Shown in pieces: positions 55,470 through 64,000 of a stretch of 64,000 nucleotides of DNA. Each line of letters starts with the position of its first letter. The first letter of the stretch is position 1. The DNA lies in NCBI RefSeq assembly GCF_001953865.1, contig NZ_MQUQ01000005.1, forward strand, positions 709,256 to 773,255, given 5' to 3'. Both the position numbers and the translations under genes were made by a program. The stretch is from Amycolatopsis coloradensis. Lineage in GTDB: Bacteria > Actinomycetota > Actinomycetes > Mycobacteriales > Pseudonocardiaceae. Under the pieces are notes generated by a model, which worked only from the letters and a program-made list of their open reading frames with translations, did not search any database and was not told where the DNA came from.

Positions 55470-56678
55470 CTACTTCAGCTCCGCGCTCGTCTTGCCCAGG
55501 ATCCGGCGAGCCACGATCAGCTGCTGGATCTGCTGTGTACCCTCGAAAATGTCCAGGATCTTCGCGTCCCGGCTCCACTTCTCCAGCAGCGATTCCTCGG
55601 TGTAGCCCAAGGTTCCGGCCAGCTCGACACACTTCAGCGTGATCTCGACGACCGAGCGGCCCGCTTTCGCCTTGGCCATCGAGGCCTGCAACGAGTTCGG
55701 CTTGCGGTTGTCGGCCATCCACGCCGATTCCATGGTCAGCAGGTACGCCGACTCGTAGTCGGCCTCGAGCTGAAGGAACGTCGCGGCCGCGGCGTGCTGG
55801 CTGTGGACGGGCTTGTCGTAATCGATGGTCACGCCGGCGTCGGCGAGGATCTTCCTGGTCTCCTCCAGCGCCGCGCGGGCGACACCGATGGCCATGGCGG
55901 CGACCAGCGGACGGGTGTTGTCGAAGGTCTGCATGACCCCGGCGAAACCCTTGGCGGTGTCGATCTCCGGAGTGCCGAGGAGGTTTTCCTTGGGCACACG
56001 GACGTTTTCGAAACGCAGCACGGCGGTGTCGGAGGCGCGGATGCCGAGTTTGTGCTCGACGCGCACCACCTCGAAGCCGGGCGTGCCCTTCTCGACGACG
56101 AACGACTTGATCGCCGCGCGGCCCTTCGTCTTGTCCAGAGTGGCCCAGACGACGACGGCGTCGGCACGCTCGCCCGCGGTCACGAAGATCTTCTCGCCGT
56201 TGATCACGTACTCGTCGCCGTCGAGGCGCGCGGTCGCGGTGATCGCGGCCGAATCCGAGCCGCAGTCCGGTTCGGTGATCGCCATCGCGGCCCACAGCCC
56301 GGAGAACTTCTTGAGCTGCTCGTCGGTCGCGACCGAGCCGATGGCGGCGTTGCCGAGGCCCTGACGCGGCATCGACAGCAGCAGCCCCACGTCGCCCCAG
56401 CACATCTCGATCGTGCCGAGCACGATGTTGAGGTTGGAACCGTTGCGGTTGCCCGGTTTCTCGTTCTTCTCGGACCGGCGGACCCCCGCCGCGCCCGCGC
56501 CGCCCTCGCCGGAGGAGTTCAGGCCGTCCAGGAGCGCGGCGAACATGTCCAGTTCGGCCGGATAGGTGTGCTCGGCGCGGTCGTACTTGCGCGAGATCGG
56601 CCGGAACACCTCGGCCGCGGCCTGGTACGCCTGGTTGATCAGGGTGCCGGCCTTCTTCGGAACCTCAAGGTTGATCAT
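55470..56678 (-). CDS. fadE23: Acyl-CoA dehydrogenase FadE23-like
   Basis: 402 residues. It resembles mycobacterial FadE23: MINLEVPKKAGTLINQAYQA at the start, MAITEPDCGSDSAAITATAR, FENVRVPKENLLGTPEI, FDNTRPLVAAMAIGVARAAL and KILDIFEGTQQIQQLIVARR with the catalytic Glu near the end. It dehydrogenates acyl-CoA thioesters. Together with the neighbouring fadE24 it probably makes a heteromeric (alpha2beta2) dehydrogenase, as shown for several paired actinobacterial FadEs. 18 bases separate the two genes. AAAGG precedes the ATG. Confidence 0.9.
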   Translation of the reverse strand: MINLEVPKKAGTLINQAYQAAAEVFRPISRKYDRAEHTYPAELDMFAALLDGLNSSGEGGAGAAGVRRSEKNEKPGNRNGSNLNIVLGTIEMCWGDVGLLLSMPRQGLGNAAIGSVATDEQLKKFSGLWAAMAITEPDCGSDSAAITATARLDGDEYVINGEKIFVTAGERADAVVVWATLDKTKGRAAIKSFVVEKGTPGFEVVRVEHKLGIRASDTAVLRFENVRVPKENLLGTPEIDTAKGFAGVMQTFDNTRPLVAAMAIGVARAALEETRKILADAGVTIDYDKPVHSQHAAAATFLQLEADYESAYLLTMESAWMADNRKPNSLQASMAKAKAGRSVVEITLKCVELAGTLGYTEESLLEKWSRDAKILDIFEGTQQIQQLIVARRILGKTSAELK

Positions 56679-56696
56679 GATTGCCTTTCGAAAGTC

Positions 56697-58019
56697 CTAG
56701 AGGAGGACGGCGCCTTCCATCACGCCGATCGCGCGGAGATCGCGGTACCAGCGCTCGACCGGGTGTTCCTTGACGAAGCCGTGCCCGCCGAGCAGCTGCA
56801 CCCCGGCGCTGCCGATCTGCATTCCCTTGTCGGCGGCCAGTTTCCGGGCCAGCGCGACCTCGCGGGCGTACGGCTTGCCCTGTTCGGCGCGGGCGGCGGC
56901 GCGCAACGCGACCAGCCGCAGTCCTTCCAGCTCGATGGCGATGTCGGCCACCGAGAACGCGACAGCCTGCCGGTGACTCACCGGTTCGCCGAACGCCTTG
57001 CGCTCATTGACATACGGCACCACGTAGTCGAGGACGGCCTTCGCGGTACCGGCGGCGAGTGCGGCCCAGCCGAGCCGCGAGAGCCGGACGACCTCGGTGA
57101 AGACCTCGGCCTTGCCACCGCCGAGCAGTGCTCCGGCGGGCAGGGCGACCTTCTCCAGGTGCAGTTTCCCGGTCGCCGCGCCGCGCAGGCCCATCGCCGG
57201 TTCGGTCTCGATGGTGACGCCCGCGTTGGACGATTCCACGAGGAACAGCGCGGGACCGCGGCCTTCGAGGTCGGCCGAGACGATGAACAGTTCCGCGTCC
57301 GCGGCGCGGGGGACCAGCGACTTGACGCCGTCGAGCTGGTAGCCCTTCGGCGTGCGGCGGGCCTTGGTGGCCGGCTTGAACGGGTCGAACAACGCCGTGC
57401 GCTCCTGAAGCGCCAGCGCCGCGGCCGGGACGTTCTCGCCGACGAACGCGGGCAGGTAGTCCGCCTGCTGCTGCTCGTCGCCGTAGGCCACCAGCGCCGT
57501 GCTGACCGCGGACGGCGCGAGCACCGCGACCGCCAGGCCGAGGTCGCCGTGTGCGAGGGCCTCGGCGACCAGCGCGTTCGTGACGACCGACCGTTCGGTG
57601 CCGACGCCGCCCAGCTCCTCGGGGATGCCGACGAGCGTGATGCCGAGTTCGGCGGCGCGGCTCAGCAGACCCTCGGGCGCCTTGAGCTTCGCGTCGGCGT
57701 CGGCCGCCGCGGGCCGCAGCTGTTCGGCCGCGAACTCCGTCACGGTTTCGACGATGAGCTGCTGATCCTCGCTCGGGGTGAGGTCGAACAGCCCCGTGTC
57801 CTCGGCGGGCGCGAGCCGCGCCGGCTTGCCGGGCTTCGTGGCGGATTTGAAGGTCCGTCCCGCCGCGCCCGCGACCCGGAAGCCGTTGCGCGTTCCGGCA
57901 CTGACCAGGTTCTGCACGGGCTTCCGAAGTCCGGCCCGGTCAATGACCTTGCTCCCGGCCAGCCGGGTGAGCGCGGACAGGCCGAAGCCCATCGCGTCTC
58001 GTTTCCTAGGCGCACCCAC
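56697..58019 (-). CDS. fadE24: Acyl-CoA dehydrogenase FadE24-like
   Basis: 440 residues. DLTPSEDQQLIVETVTEFAAE, GYQLDGVKSLVPRAADAELF, YVNERKAFGEPVSHRQAVAF and LLGGHGFVKEHPVERWYRDL match mycobacterial FadE24. It is the likely partner of FadE23. An N-terminal stretch of about 80 residues before the dehydrogenase fold is basic and Ala/Val-rich. GTG at 58019 has GGGAG 6 bases upstream. An 18-bp TetR-type palindrome lies 23 bases before it. Confidence 0.9.
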   Translation of the reverse strand: MGAPRKRDAMGFGLSALTRLAGSKVIDRAGLRKPVQNLVSAGTRNGFRVAGAAGRTFKSATKPGKPARLAPAEDTGLFDLTPSEDQQLIVETVTEFAAEQLRPAAADADAKLKAPEGLLSRAAELGITLVGIPEELGGVGTERSVVTNALVAEALAHGDLGLAVAVLAPSAVSTALVAYGDEQQQADYLPAFVGENVPAAALALQERTALFDPFKPATKARRTPKGYQLDGVKSLVPRAADAELFIVSADLEGRGPALFLVESSNAGVTIETEPAMGLRGAATGKLHLEKVALPAGALLGGGKAEVFTEVVRLSRLGWAALAAGTAKAVLDYVVPYVNERKAFGEPVSHRQAVAFSVADIAIELEGLRLVALRAAARAEQGKPYAREVALARKLAADKGMQIGSAGVQLLGGHGFVKEHPVERWYRDLRAIGVMEGAVLL

Positions 58020-58041
58020 GGTGAGTCTCCCTGCCTCGCTT

Positions 58042-58059
58042 ACCTACTCGCGAGTAGGT
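58042..58059. promoter_or_regulatory. TetR-type operator before fadE24-fadE23
   Basis: Perfect 18-base palindrome ACCTACTCGCGAGTAGGT, 23 bases upstream of the fadE24 start. No regulator gene is adjacent on the other side. The nearest TetR gene is at 59570. Confidence 0.65.
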
Positions 58060-58207
58060 TAACCCTCCTCGGGCGGATGCGCTACTACGGGGGCGGCGAA
58101 CGTCACGCTCATGAGTGATTCGGATGGTCCAGCGACCCGGATTACTCACGAGCCACCAGCTTTTCGCCGCGACCGTGGGCAGGGCCGGTCGCTCCGCCGA
58201 GCCGAGC

Positions 58208-58264
58208 GTGTCGCGAAAGCCACTTTCGGGACATCTGATGTCCCGAAAGTGGCTTTCGCGACAC
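58208..58264. repeat. 57-bp intergenic palindrome, copy 2 (first at 5209)
   Basis: GTGTCGCGAAAGCCACTTTC at the left end and the complement at the right. It contains CGAAAG-CCA-CTTTCG. It lies between the divergent-facing fadE24 promoter region and the LtrA gene and differs from copy 1 at 3 positions. Confidence 0.85.
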
Positions 58265-58317
58265 CGTCGACACCCTGGACGCGCGGACGCCGGACGCCGG
58301 ACGGCAGTCTGCCAGGG

Positions 58318-59517
58318 TTACGGCGTCCCGCTCATCTCCCGCAGCATCCGAGCCGCTCCCGCCCGCTCGAACAGGACCAGCCCCGCCGCCGCCATCGCCA
58401 CGACACCGACGAGCACGATCGCCGGCACCAGTTCCAGCAACGGCGTCGCGGCCGGCAGGGCGACCGCGAGCACCAGCCGCCGCACGTTCCACGCACCGAG
58501 GTTCCGCCGCCGCAGCCCGCTCAACGCGATCAGGTACAGCGCGAGCCCGCCGGTGAGTGCCCAGATCGGCGTCCCGTGCAGGCCGTCGGCGAGGCTGTGG
58601 TGTTCGGTGTCGGACACATACAGCAGCGACTTCTTCAGCCCCAGCGCCACGAGCACGATCCCGGCGATCAGCGGAAGGTGCAGGAACGTGTAGGTGTCCG
58701 TTCCGATTTGGACGCGCTCCACGCCGTCCGCACGCTTCAGGTTGCGCTCGGAAACGTGCGCGACGACGGCGAAGTACATCCACCACATCGCCGAAGCCAG
58801 CGTGAGCCCGAAGACGGCGGCCACGGTGATCGGCCACGACATCGGATACGAGCTGATCCCGATGCCGATCGCCACGATCGACTCGCCGAGCGCGATGATC
58901 ACGATCAGCCCGAACCGCTCGGCGAAGTGGCCCGGTTGGTGCAGGCGCCAGTCCGAGGAGCGCGTCCGGAAGACGTTGAGGTAGTCGGCCAGCATCGCGA
59001 CGGCCCAGATGCCGAGTTGCGCCCAGCCGGAGAAGAAGGCCGCGACGGTCAGCAACGCGACACTCGGCAGCAGGCCGACGAACATCTTCTGGATGACCTT
59101 GCGCAGATCCGGATCCGCTCGCGCGGCGCCGAAGTAGGCGATCAGGTGCAGCAGCCGGACGAGGAAGTAGCAGCCGACGAACATCAGTGGCGCGTACAGG
59201 CCGCCGGGCAGGTCGGTGAACGCCTCCGGGATGGTCAGCGACACCAGGAACATCGTCCCCATCGCGGCGAACATCGCCAGCCGTGCGATGCCCCGGTCGA
59301 CGTGCAGGGTGTTGGCCAGCCAGACATAGCCGCACCAGCACCACCACAGTACGGCGATGATCGCCATCCCCTGTCCGATGCCGAGCGGGCTGAGGTGATC
59401 GGCCATCAGCTGGGTGGTCTGGGTGATGGCGTAGACGAAGACGAGGTCGAAGAAGAGCTCCAGCGGGGAGACCTTGTGGTCTTCGTCCCGGGTCACCAGA
59501 TGCATGGGCACGCGCAC
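58318..59517 (-). CDS. Low temperature requirement protein A (LtrA) family membrane protein
   Basis: 399 residues, about ten transmembrane helices. VSPLELFFDLVFVYAITQTT at the N-terminus is the LtrA signature, with ERFGLIVIIALGESIVAIG in the centre. Role unknown. The family name derives from a Listeria cold-growth phenotype. GTG at 59517 is preceded by AAGGG 6 bases upstream. A longer GTG start at 59544 is possible. Confidence 0.88.
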   Translation of the reverse strand: MRVPMHLVTRDEDHKVSPLELFFDLVFVYAITQTTQLMADHLSPLGIGQGMAIIAVLWWCWCGYVWLANTLHVDRGIARLAMFAAMGTMFLVSLTIPEAFTDLPGGLYAPLMFVGCYFLVRLLHLIAYFGAARADPDLRKVIQKMFVGLLPSVALLTVAAFFSGWAQLGIWAVAMLADYLNVFRTRSSDWRLHQPGHFAERFGLIVIIALGESIVAIGIGISSYPMSWPITVAAVFGLTLASAMWWMYFAVVAHVSERNLKRADGVERVQIGTDTYTFLHLPLIAGIVLVALGLKKSLLYVSDTEHHSLADGLHGTPIWALTGGLALYLIALSGLRRRNLGAWNVRRLVLAVALPAATPLLELVPAIVLVGVVAMAAAGLVLFERAGAARMLREMSGTP

Positions 59518-59569
59518 ATCGTGCCCTTCACTCCTTTGTGGCACACGCGAGTTTGCTCAAAGCTGACTT

Positions 59570-60754
59570 TCAGACGCCGAGCACCGCGTGCATCAGCGCC
59601 GTCAGCTCGGCCTCGATGTCCGGTCGGCCGTTCACCCGCCGGGTGCGCGCGAGGTCGTTCGCGATGGTCAGTGCCGCGTGGACGGTGATCTTCACTTCGC
59701 GCAGGCTCAGCTCCGGGCGGACTTCCGAAGCCAGCGCGATCCAGCGCGCGACGTAGTCCCGCTGGACCCGGATCAGGTCCGCCTTGTCACGTTCCGGCAG
59801 TTCCATCGGACTGCCGGAGAACGACACCAGCAGTTCGGGCGTGTGCAGCAGGGTGTGCACATAGGACGCCGCCAGCCTGCGCAGCGCGTCCCGCTCGTCG
59901 TCGGTCCGCAACGCGCGTTCCGCGGCGAGGGCCAGCCTGTCCGCCGCGCGGTGCCCGATCGCCACCATCAGCGCGGCCTTGCTGGGAAAGTGCCGGTACA
60001 CGCTGGGTCCGGCGATCCCGGCGGCGGCGCCGATCTCCTCCATGCTCACCGCGCGGAACCCGCGTTGTCCGAACAGCTCGGTCGCGGCCGCGAGGATCTG
60101 CTCTCGCCGGGACGGCTCGCCGAGCGCGATCGACGGCGTCTCGGGGGACGGCTCGACGGGCTCGGGCAGTGTGACATGCAGCACCGACTCCGCCAGCTGC
60201 ACCAGGATCTGCGCGAAGCGTTTCTTCGCCACGGACGTGTGATGGACGGACACGCTGCCGAAGACGCTCAGGCCCGCCCAGCACAGCAGCTCGGCGTCGT
60301 CGGCGGTCAGTTCGGGACGCAGCGCGAGCAAGGCCTTGGACCACGCGGCGAGCACCGCGCCCGACCGGCGGCGGATCTCCCGGCGGCCCTCCCGTGGCAG
60401 GTGCCTGCCCTCCCAGCGCCACAGCGCGGCGACCTCGCGCCGCTCCACGGCCTGCGCGGCGAGCGTGCCCAACAGGGCGTTGACCTGGGCGGGGACCGGT
60501 GTGTCGAGGTCGGCGAGCGTTTCGAGGGTCGCCGTCTCCATGTCGTCGATGCCGGACAACACGACGTAGGACAGCACCGCCTGCTTGTCCGCGAAATGCC
60601 GGTACAGCGCGGGCCCGGTGATCCCGGCCGCGGCGGCGATGTCGTTGATGCCGACCCCGTGGAACCCGCGGGCACGGAACAGCTCCGCGGCGAGGCCTGC
60701 CAGCTGGGCCTTGCGGTCGCGCGGTCGGGCTGCACGCTCGGTCGGATGATCCAT
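59570..60754 (-). CDS. Double TetR-domain transcriptional regulator
   Basis: 394 residues with two complete TetR repressor units in one chain. The first helix-turn-helix is GINDIAAAAGITGPALYRHF, the second SMEEIGAAAGIAGPSVYRHF, about 190 residues apart, each followed by its own ligand-binding domain. Single-chain tandem TetR proteins are uncommon and would act like a pseudo-dimer. It is divergent from fadA-fadB and probably controls them. The ATG at 60754 is used. A longer start lies in the operator region. Confidence 0.88.
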   Translation of the reverse strand: MDHPTERAARPRDRKAQLAGLAAELFRARGFHGVGINDIAAAAGITGPALYRHFADKQAVLSYVVLSGIDDMETATLETLADLDTPVPAQVNALLGTLAAQAVERREVAALWRWEGRHLPREGRREIRRRSGAVLAAWSKALLALRPELTADDAELLCWAGLSVFGSVSVHHTSVAKKRFAQILVQLAESVLHVTLPEPVEPSPETPSIALGEPSRREQILAAATELFGQRGFRAVSMEEIGAAAGIAGPSVYRHFPSKAALMVAIGHRAADRLALAAERALRTDDERDALRRLAASYVHTLLHTPELLVSFSGSPMELPERDKADLIRVQRDYVARWIALASEVRPELSLREVKITVHAALTIANDLARTRRVNGRPDIEAELTALMHAVLGV

Positions 60755-60775
60755 AGGTGAACACACGATAGCGCC

Positions 60776-60840
60776 GGTTGCGTGCATCGCAACCCATTGA
60801 CACCATGGGGTTATCGCGGTTTATGTTAATCGGCATTAGC
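60776..60840. promoter_or_regulatory. Divergent control region of the double-TetR gene and fadAB
   Basis: GGTTGCG-TGCAT-CGCAACC (60776-60794) is an operator-like palindrome. TTGACA (60797-60802) with a -10-like TATGTT (60822-60827) could be the fadA promoter. Just downstream GTTAATCGGCATTAGC (60825-60840) is an imperfect palindrome similar to the sites at 44821 and 45943. Confidence 0.55.
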
Positions 60841-60900
60841 ATGGCTACTGGCCGGTACTTTTCATCCTGATACAGCGCCGTACGCGGAGGAGTTTTTTCT

Positions 60901-62112
<1,212 letters not shown>

Positions 62113-62122
62113 GGAAGAGACA

Positions 62123-64000
62123 ATGACTGAAGCGAAGACCATCCGCTGGGAGCAGGACGCCGACGGCATCGTCGTGCTCACCCTGGACGACCCGAAGCAG
62201 TCCGCCAACACGATGAACGCCGACTTCCGCGAGTCGCTCGGCGTGGTCGTGGACCGCCTGGAGGCGGAGAAGGACAGCATCACCGGTGTCGTCCTCACCT
62301 CGGCCAAGAAGACCTTCTTCGCCGGTGGTGACCTCAACGACCTGATCAAGGCCAAGCCGGAGAACGCGGCCGAGATCACCGAGAGCAGCGCCTTGATGAA
62401 GGGCCAGATGCGTCGGCTCGAGCAGCTGGGCAAGCCGGTCGTGGCCGCCATCAACGGCGCCGCGCTCGGCGGCGGCCTCGAAATCGCGCTCGCGACGCAC
62501 CACCGCATCGCGGCCGACGTCAAGGGCAGCCAGATCGGCCTCCCCGAGGTCACCCTCGGCCTGCTCCCCGGCGGCGGTGGCGTGGTCCGCACCGTTCGCC
62601 TGCTCGGTATCCAGAGCGCGCTGCTGAACGTGCTGCTGCAAGGCCAGCGGCACCGCCCGGCCAAGGCGAAGGAACTCGGCCTCGTGCACGAGCTCGTCGG
62701 CACGGTCGAGGAACTGGTCCCGGCCGCGAAGGCGTGGATCAAGGCCAACCCCGAGGGCGGCGTGCAGCCGTGGGACGTCAAGGGCTACAAGATCCCGGGC
62801 GGCACCCCGTCGAACCCGAGCTTCGCGGCGAACCTGCCCGCGTTCCCGGCGAACCTGCGCAAGCAGATCAAGGGCGCGAACATGCCGGCCCCGCGGGCGA
62901 TCCTGGCCGCGGCCATCGAGGGTTCGACGGTCGACTTCGACACCGCGATCACCGTCGAGACGCGTTACTTCATCAGCCTCGCCACCGGCCAGGTCTCGAA
63001 GAACATGACGAAGGCGTTCTTCTTCGACCTGCAGAGCATCAACTCCGGCGGCTCGCGGCCGGACGGCTTCGAGAAGTACACCGCCAAGAAGGTCGGCGTC
63101 GTCGGCGCGGGCATGATGGGCGCCGCGATCGCGTACGTCTCGGCGAAGGCCGGTATCGACGTCGTGCTCAAGGACGTCACGCTCGAAGGCGCCGAAAAGG
63201 GCAAGGGCTACGCGGTCAAGCTCGAAGAGAAGGCCCTCTCCCGCGGCAAGACCACGCAGGAGAAGTCCGACGCGCTGCTCGCCAAGATCAAGCCGACCGA
63301 CAAGGCGGAGGACTTCGCCGGTGTCGACTTCGTGATCGAGGCCGTGTTCGAGAGCGTCGAGCTGAAGCACAAGGTGTTCCAGGAGATCGAGGGCTTCGTC
63401 AACCCGGACGCCGTGCTCGGCTCCAACACCTCGACCCTGCCGATCACCGCGCTCGCCGAGGGCGTGCAGCGGAGCGAGGACTTCATCGGGATCCACTTCT
63501 TCTCGCCGGTGGACAAGATGCCGCTGGTCGAGATCATCTGCGGTGAGAAGACCTCGCCCGCCACGCTGGCGAAGGTCTTCGACTACACGCTGCAGATCAA
63601 GAAGACCCCGATCGTCGTCAACGACAGCCGCGGCTTCTTCACCTCGCGTGTCATCGGCACGTTCCTCAACGAGGCCGTCGCCGCGCTGGGCGAGGGTGTC
63701 GAGCCCGCGTCGATCGAGCAGGCCGGTTCGCAGGCCGGCTACCCGGCCCCGCCGCTCCAGCTGATGGACGAGCTGACCCTGACGCTGCCGCGCAAGATCC
63801 GCAAGGAAACCCGCGAAGCGATCGAGGCCGCCGGCGGCACCTGGAACGCGCACGCGTCCGAGGGCGTCATCGACCGGATGGTGGAGGAATTCGACCGCAA
63901 GGGCCGTTCCACCGGCTCGGGCTTCTACGACTACGACGAGGCGGGCAAGCGGACCGGTCTCTGGCCGGGCCTGCGTGACGCTTTCACAGTGCCTGGCGGG
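62123..64000 (+). CDS. fadB: 3-hydroxyacyl-CoA dehydrogenase / enoyl-CoA hydratase FadB, 3' truncated by window edge
   Basis: 626 codons are visible and the frame is open at the window end, where about 90 more residues are expected. The crotonase part has AAINGAALGGGLEIALATHH and GLPEVTLGLLPGGGG. The NAD-binding part has VGVVGAGMMGAAIAYVSAKA, GSNTSTLPITALAEG and FIGIHFFSPVDKMPLVEII. It does two steps of beta-oxidation and works with FadA. ATG at 62123 follows GAGGAAGAGACA. The lack of a stop codon in the window explains why simple ORF calls miss it. Confidence 0.95.
   Translation, partial: MTEAKTIRWEQDADGIVVLTLDDPKQSANTMNADFRESLGVVVDRLEAEKDSITGVVLTSAKKTFFAGGDLNDLIKAKPENAAEITESSALMKGQMRRLEQLGKPVVAAINGAALGGGLEIALATHHRIAADVKGSQIGLPEVTLGLLPGGGGVVRTVRLLGIQSALLNVLLQGQRHRPAKAKELGLVHELVGTVEELVPAAKAWIKANPEGGVQPWDVKGYKIPGGTPSNPSFAANLPAFPANLRKQIKGANMPAPRAILAAAIEGSTVDFDTAITVETRYFISLATGQVSKNMTKAFFFDLQSINSGGSRPDGFEKYTAKKVGVVGAGMMGAAIAYVSAKAGIDVVLKDVTLEGAEKGKGYAVKLEEKALSRGKTTQEKSDALLAKIKPTDKAEDFAGVDFVIEAVFESVELKHKVFQEIEGFVNPDAVLGSNTSTLPITALAEGVQRSEDFIGIHFFSPVDKMPLVEIICGEKTSPATLAKVFDYTLQIKKTPIVVNDSRGFFTSRVIGTFLNEAVAALGEGVEPASIEQAGSQAGYPAPPLQLMDELTLTLPRKIRKETREAIEAAGGTWNAHASEGVIDRMVEEFDRKGRSTGSGFYDYDEAGKRTGLWPGLRDAFTVPGG

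Noticed and set aside
55176..58118. 980-codon open frame opposite fadE24-fadE23
   Set aside because: Antisense shadow of two clear acyl-CoA dehydrogenase genes, Arg/Gly/Asp-rich.
59570..60754. Double-TetR protein as a sequencing fusion of two genes
   Set aside because: The single frame is uninterrupted through both units with uniform codon use and no internal ribosome binding site or stop, so a true fusion is more likely.

Overview
The window is high-GC actinobacterial chromosome, densely packed with genes on both strands and with GTG starts common. Gene content and order point to the Pseudonocardiales, most likely an Amycolatopsis-like organism. This is inferred from remembered families and gene orders, not from a search. 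The order sigR/sigH - rsrA - (bL37) - pdtaS - whiB1 matches the mycobacterial sigH-pdtaS-whiB1 block. The fused 2-oxoglutarate decarboxylase/dehydrogenase Kgd, the metY-metX pair, the fadE24-fadE23 pair and the fadA-fadB pair are also actinobacterial hallmarks. I see no tRNA, rRNA, CRISPR array, insertion sequence or prophage. The window is core chromosome with scattered accessory genes.

Layout. 1-3.2 kb: redox sigma factor and its zinc anti-sigma factor, a 24-residue ribosomal protein, the PdtaS sensor kinase and WhiB1 behind a CRP-type site. 3.3-12.7 kb: lipid kinase, small enzymes, a secreted protein, a Tat-exported cholesterol oxidase-like enzyme, a sugar 3,5-epimerase, malic enzyme. 12.7-17.5 kb: a branched-polyamine-synthase-like protein and a four-gene betaine/choline-type ABC importer. 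18.5-22.2 kb: secreted subtilase, an unrecognised Cys-rich protein with a hydrophobic core, a membrane-anchored protein. 22.2-28.1 kb: SMP-30 protein, Kgd, two small proteins. 28.2-34.1 kb: a fused four-domain ABC exporter and an ABC-2 export pair. 34.7-40.7 kb: alanine dehydrogenase, an oxidoreductase behind a SoxR-like box, a PucR regulator, a PadR/VOC cluster. 40.7-43.2 kb: metY-metX with a structured leader. 44.2-50.8 kb: TetR regulator, SGNH esterase, and an acyl-CoA carboxylase plus acyl-CoA dehydrogenase operon of the leucine-degradation type. 50.8-55.3 kb: methionine aminopeptidase with its own operator, GNAT, SDR, PhaC-like hydrolase, MASE1 membrane protein. 55.4-64 kb: fadE24-fadE23, LtrA, a double-TetR regulator and fadA-fadB, which runs off the end.

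How the genes work together. Fatty-acid and branched-chain acyl-CoA oxidation dominate the right third: two fadE genes, fadA, fadB, and the carboxylase/dehydrogenase operon. Each of these blocks has a TetR-type palindrome at its promoter. Kgd and malic enzyme are central-carbon enzymes. MetY and MetX make homocysteine from homoserine.

The most unusual signals are not single genes. First, a set of intergenic hairpins whose arms are themselves small palindromes built on a 15-bp core (NGAARG-N3-CYTTCN), including a near-identical 57-bp copy at 5.2 and 58.2 kb. Second, a 16-bp operator shared by the TetR gene and the acyl-CoA carboxylase operon. Third, a perfect 24-bp palindrome over the -10 region of a methionine aminopeptidase gene. 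Fourth, an unrecognised protein at 20.4 kb with a Cys-framed hydrophobic core. Fifth, a polyamine-synthase-like protein with an extra C-terminal domain.
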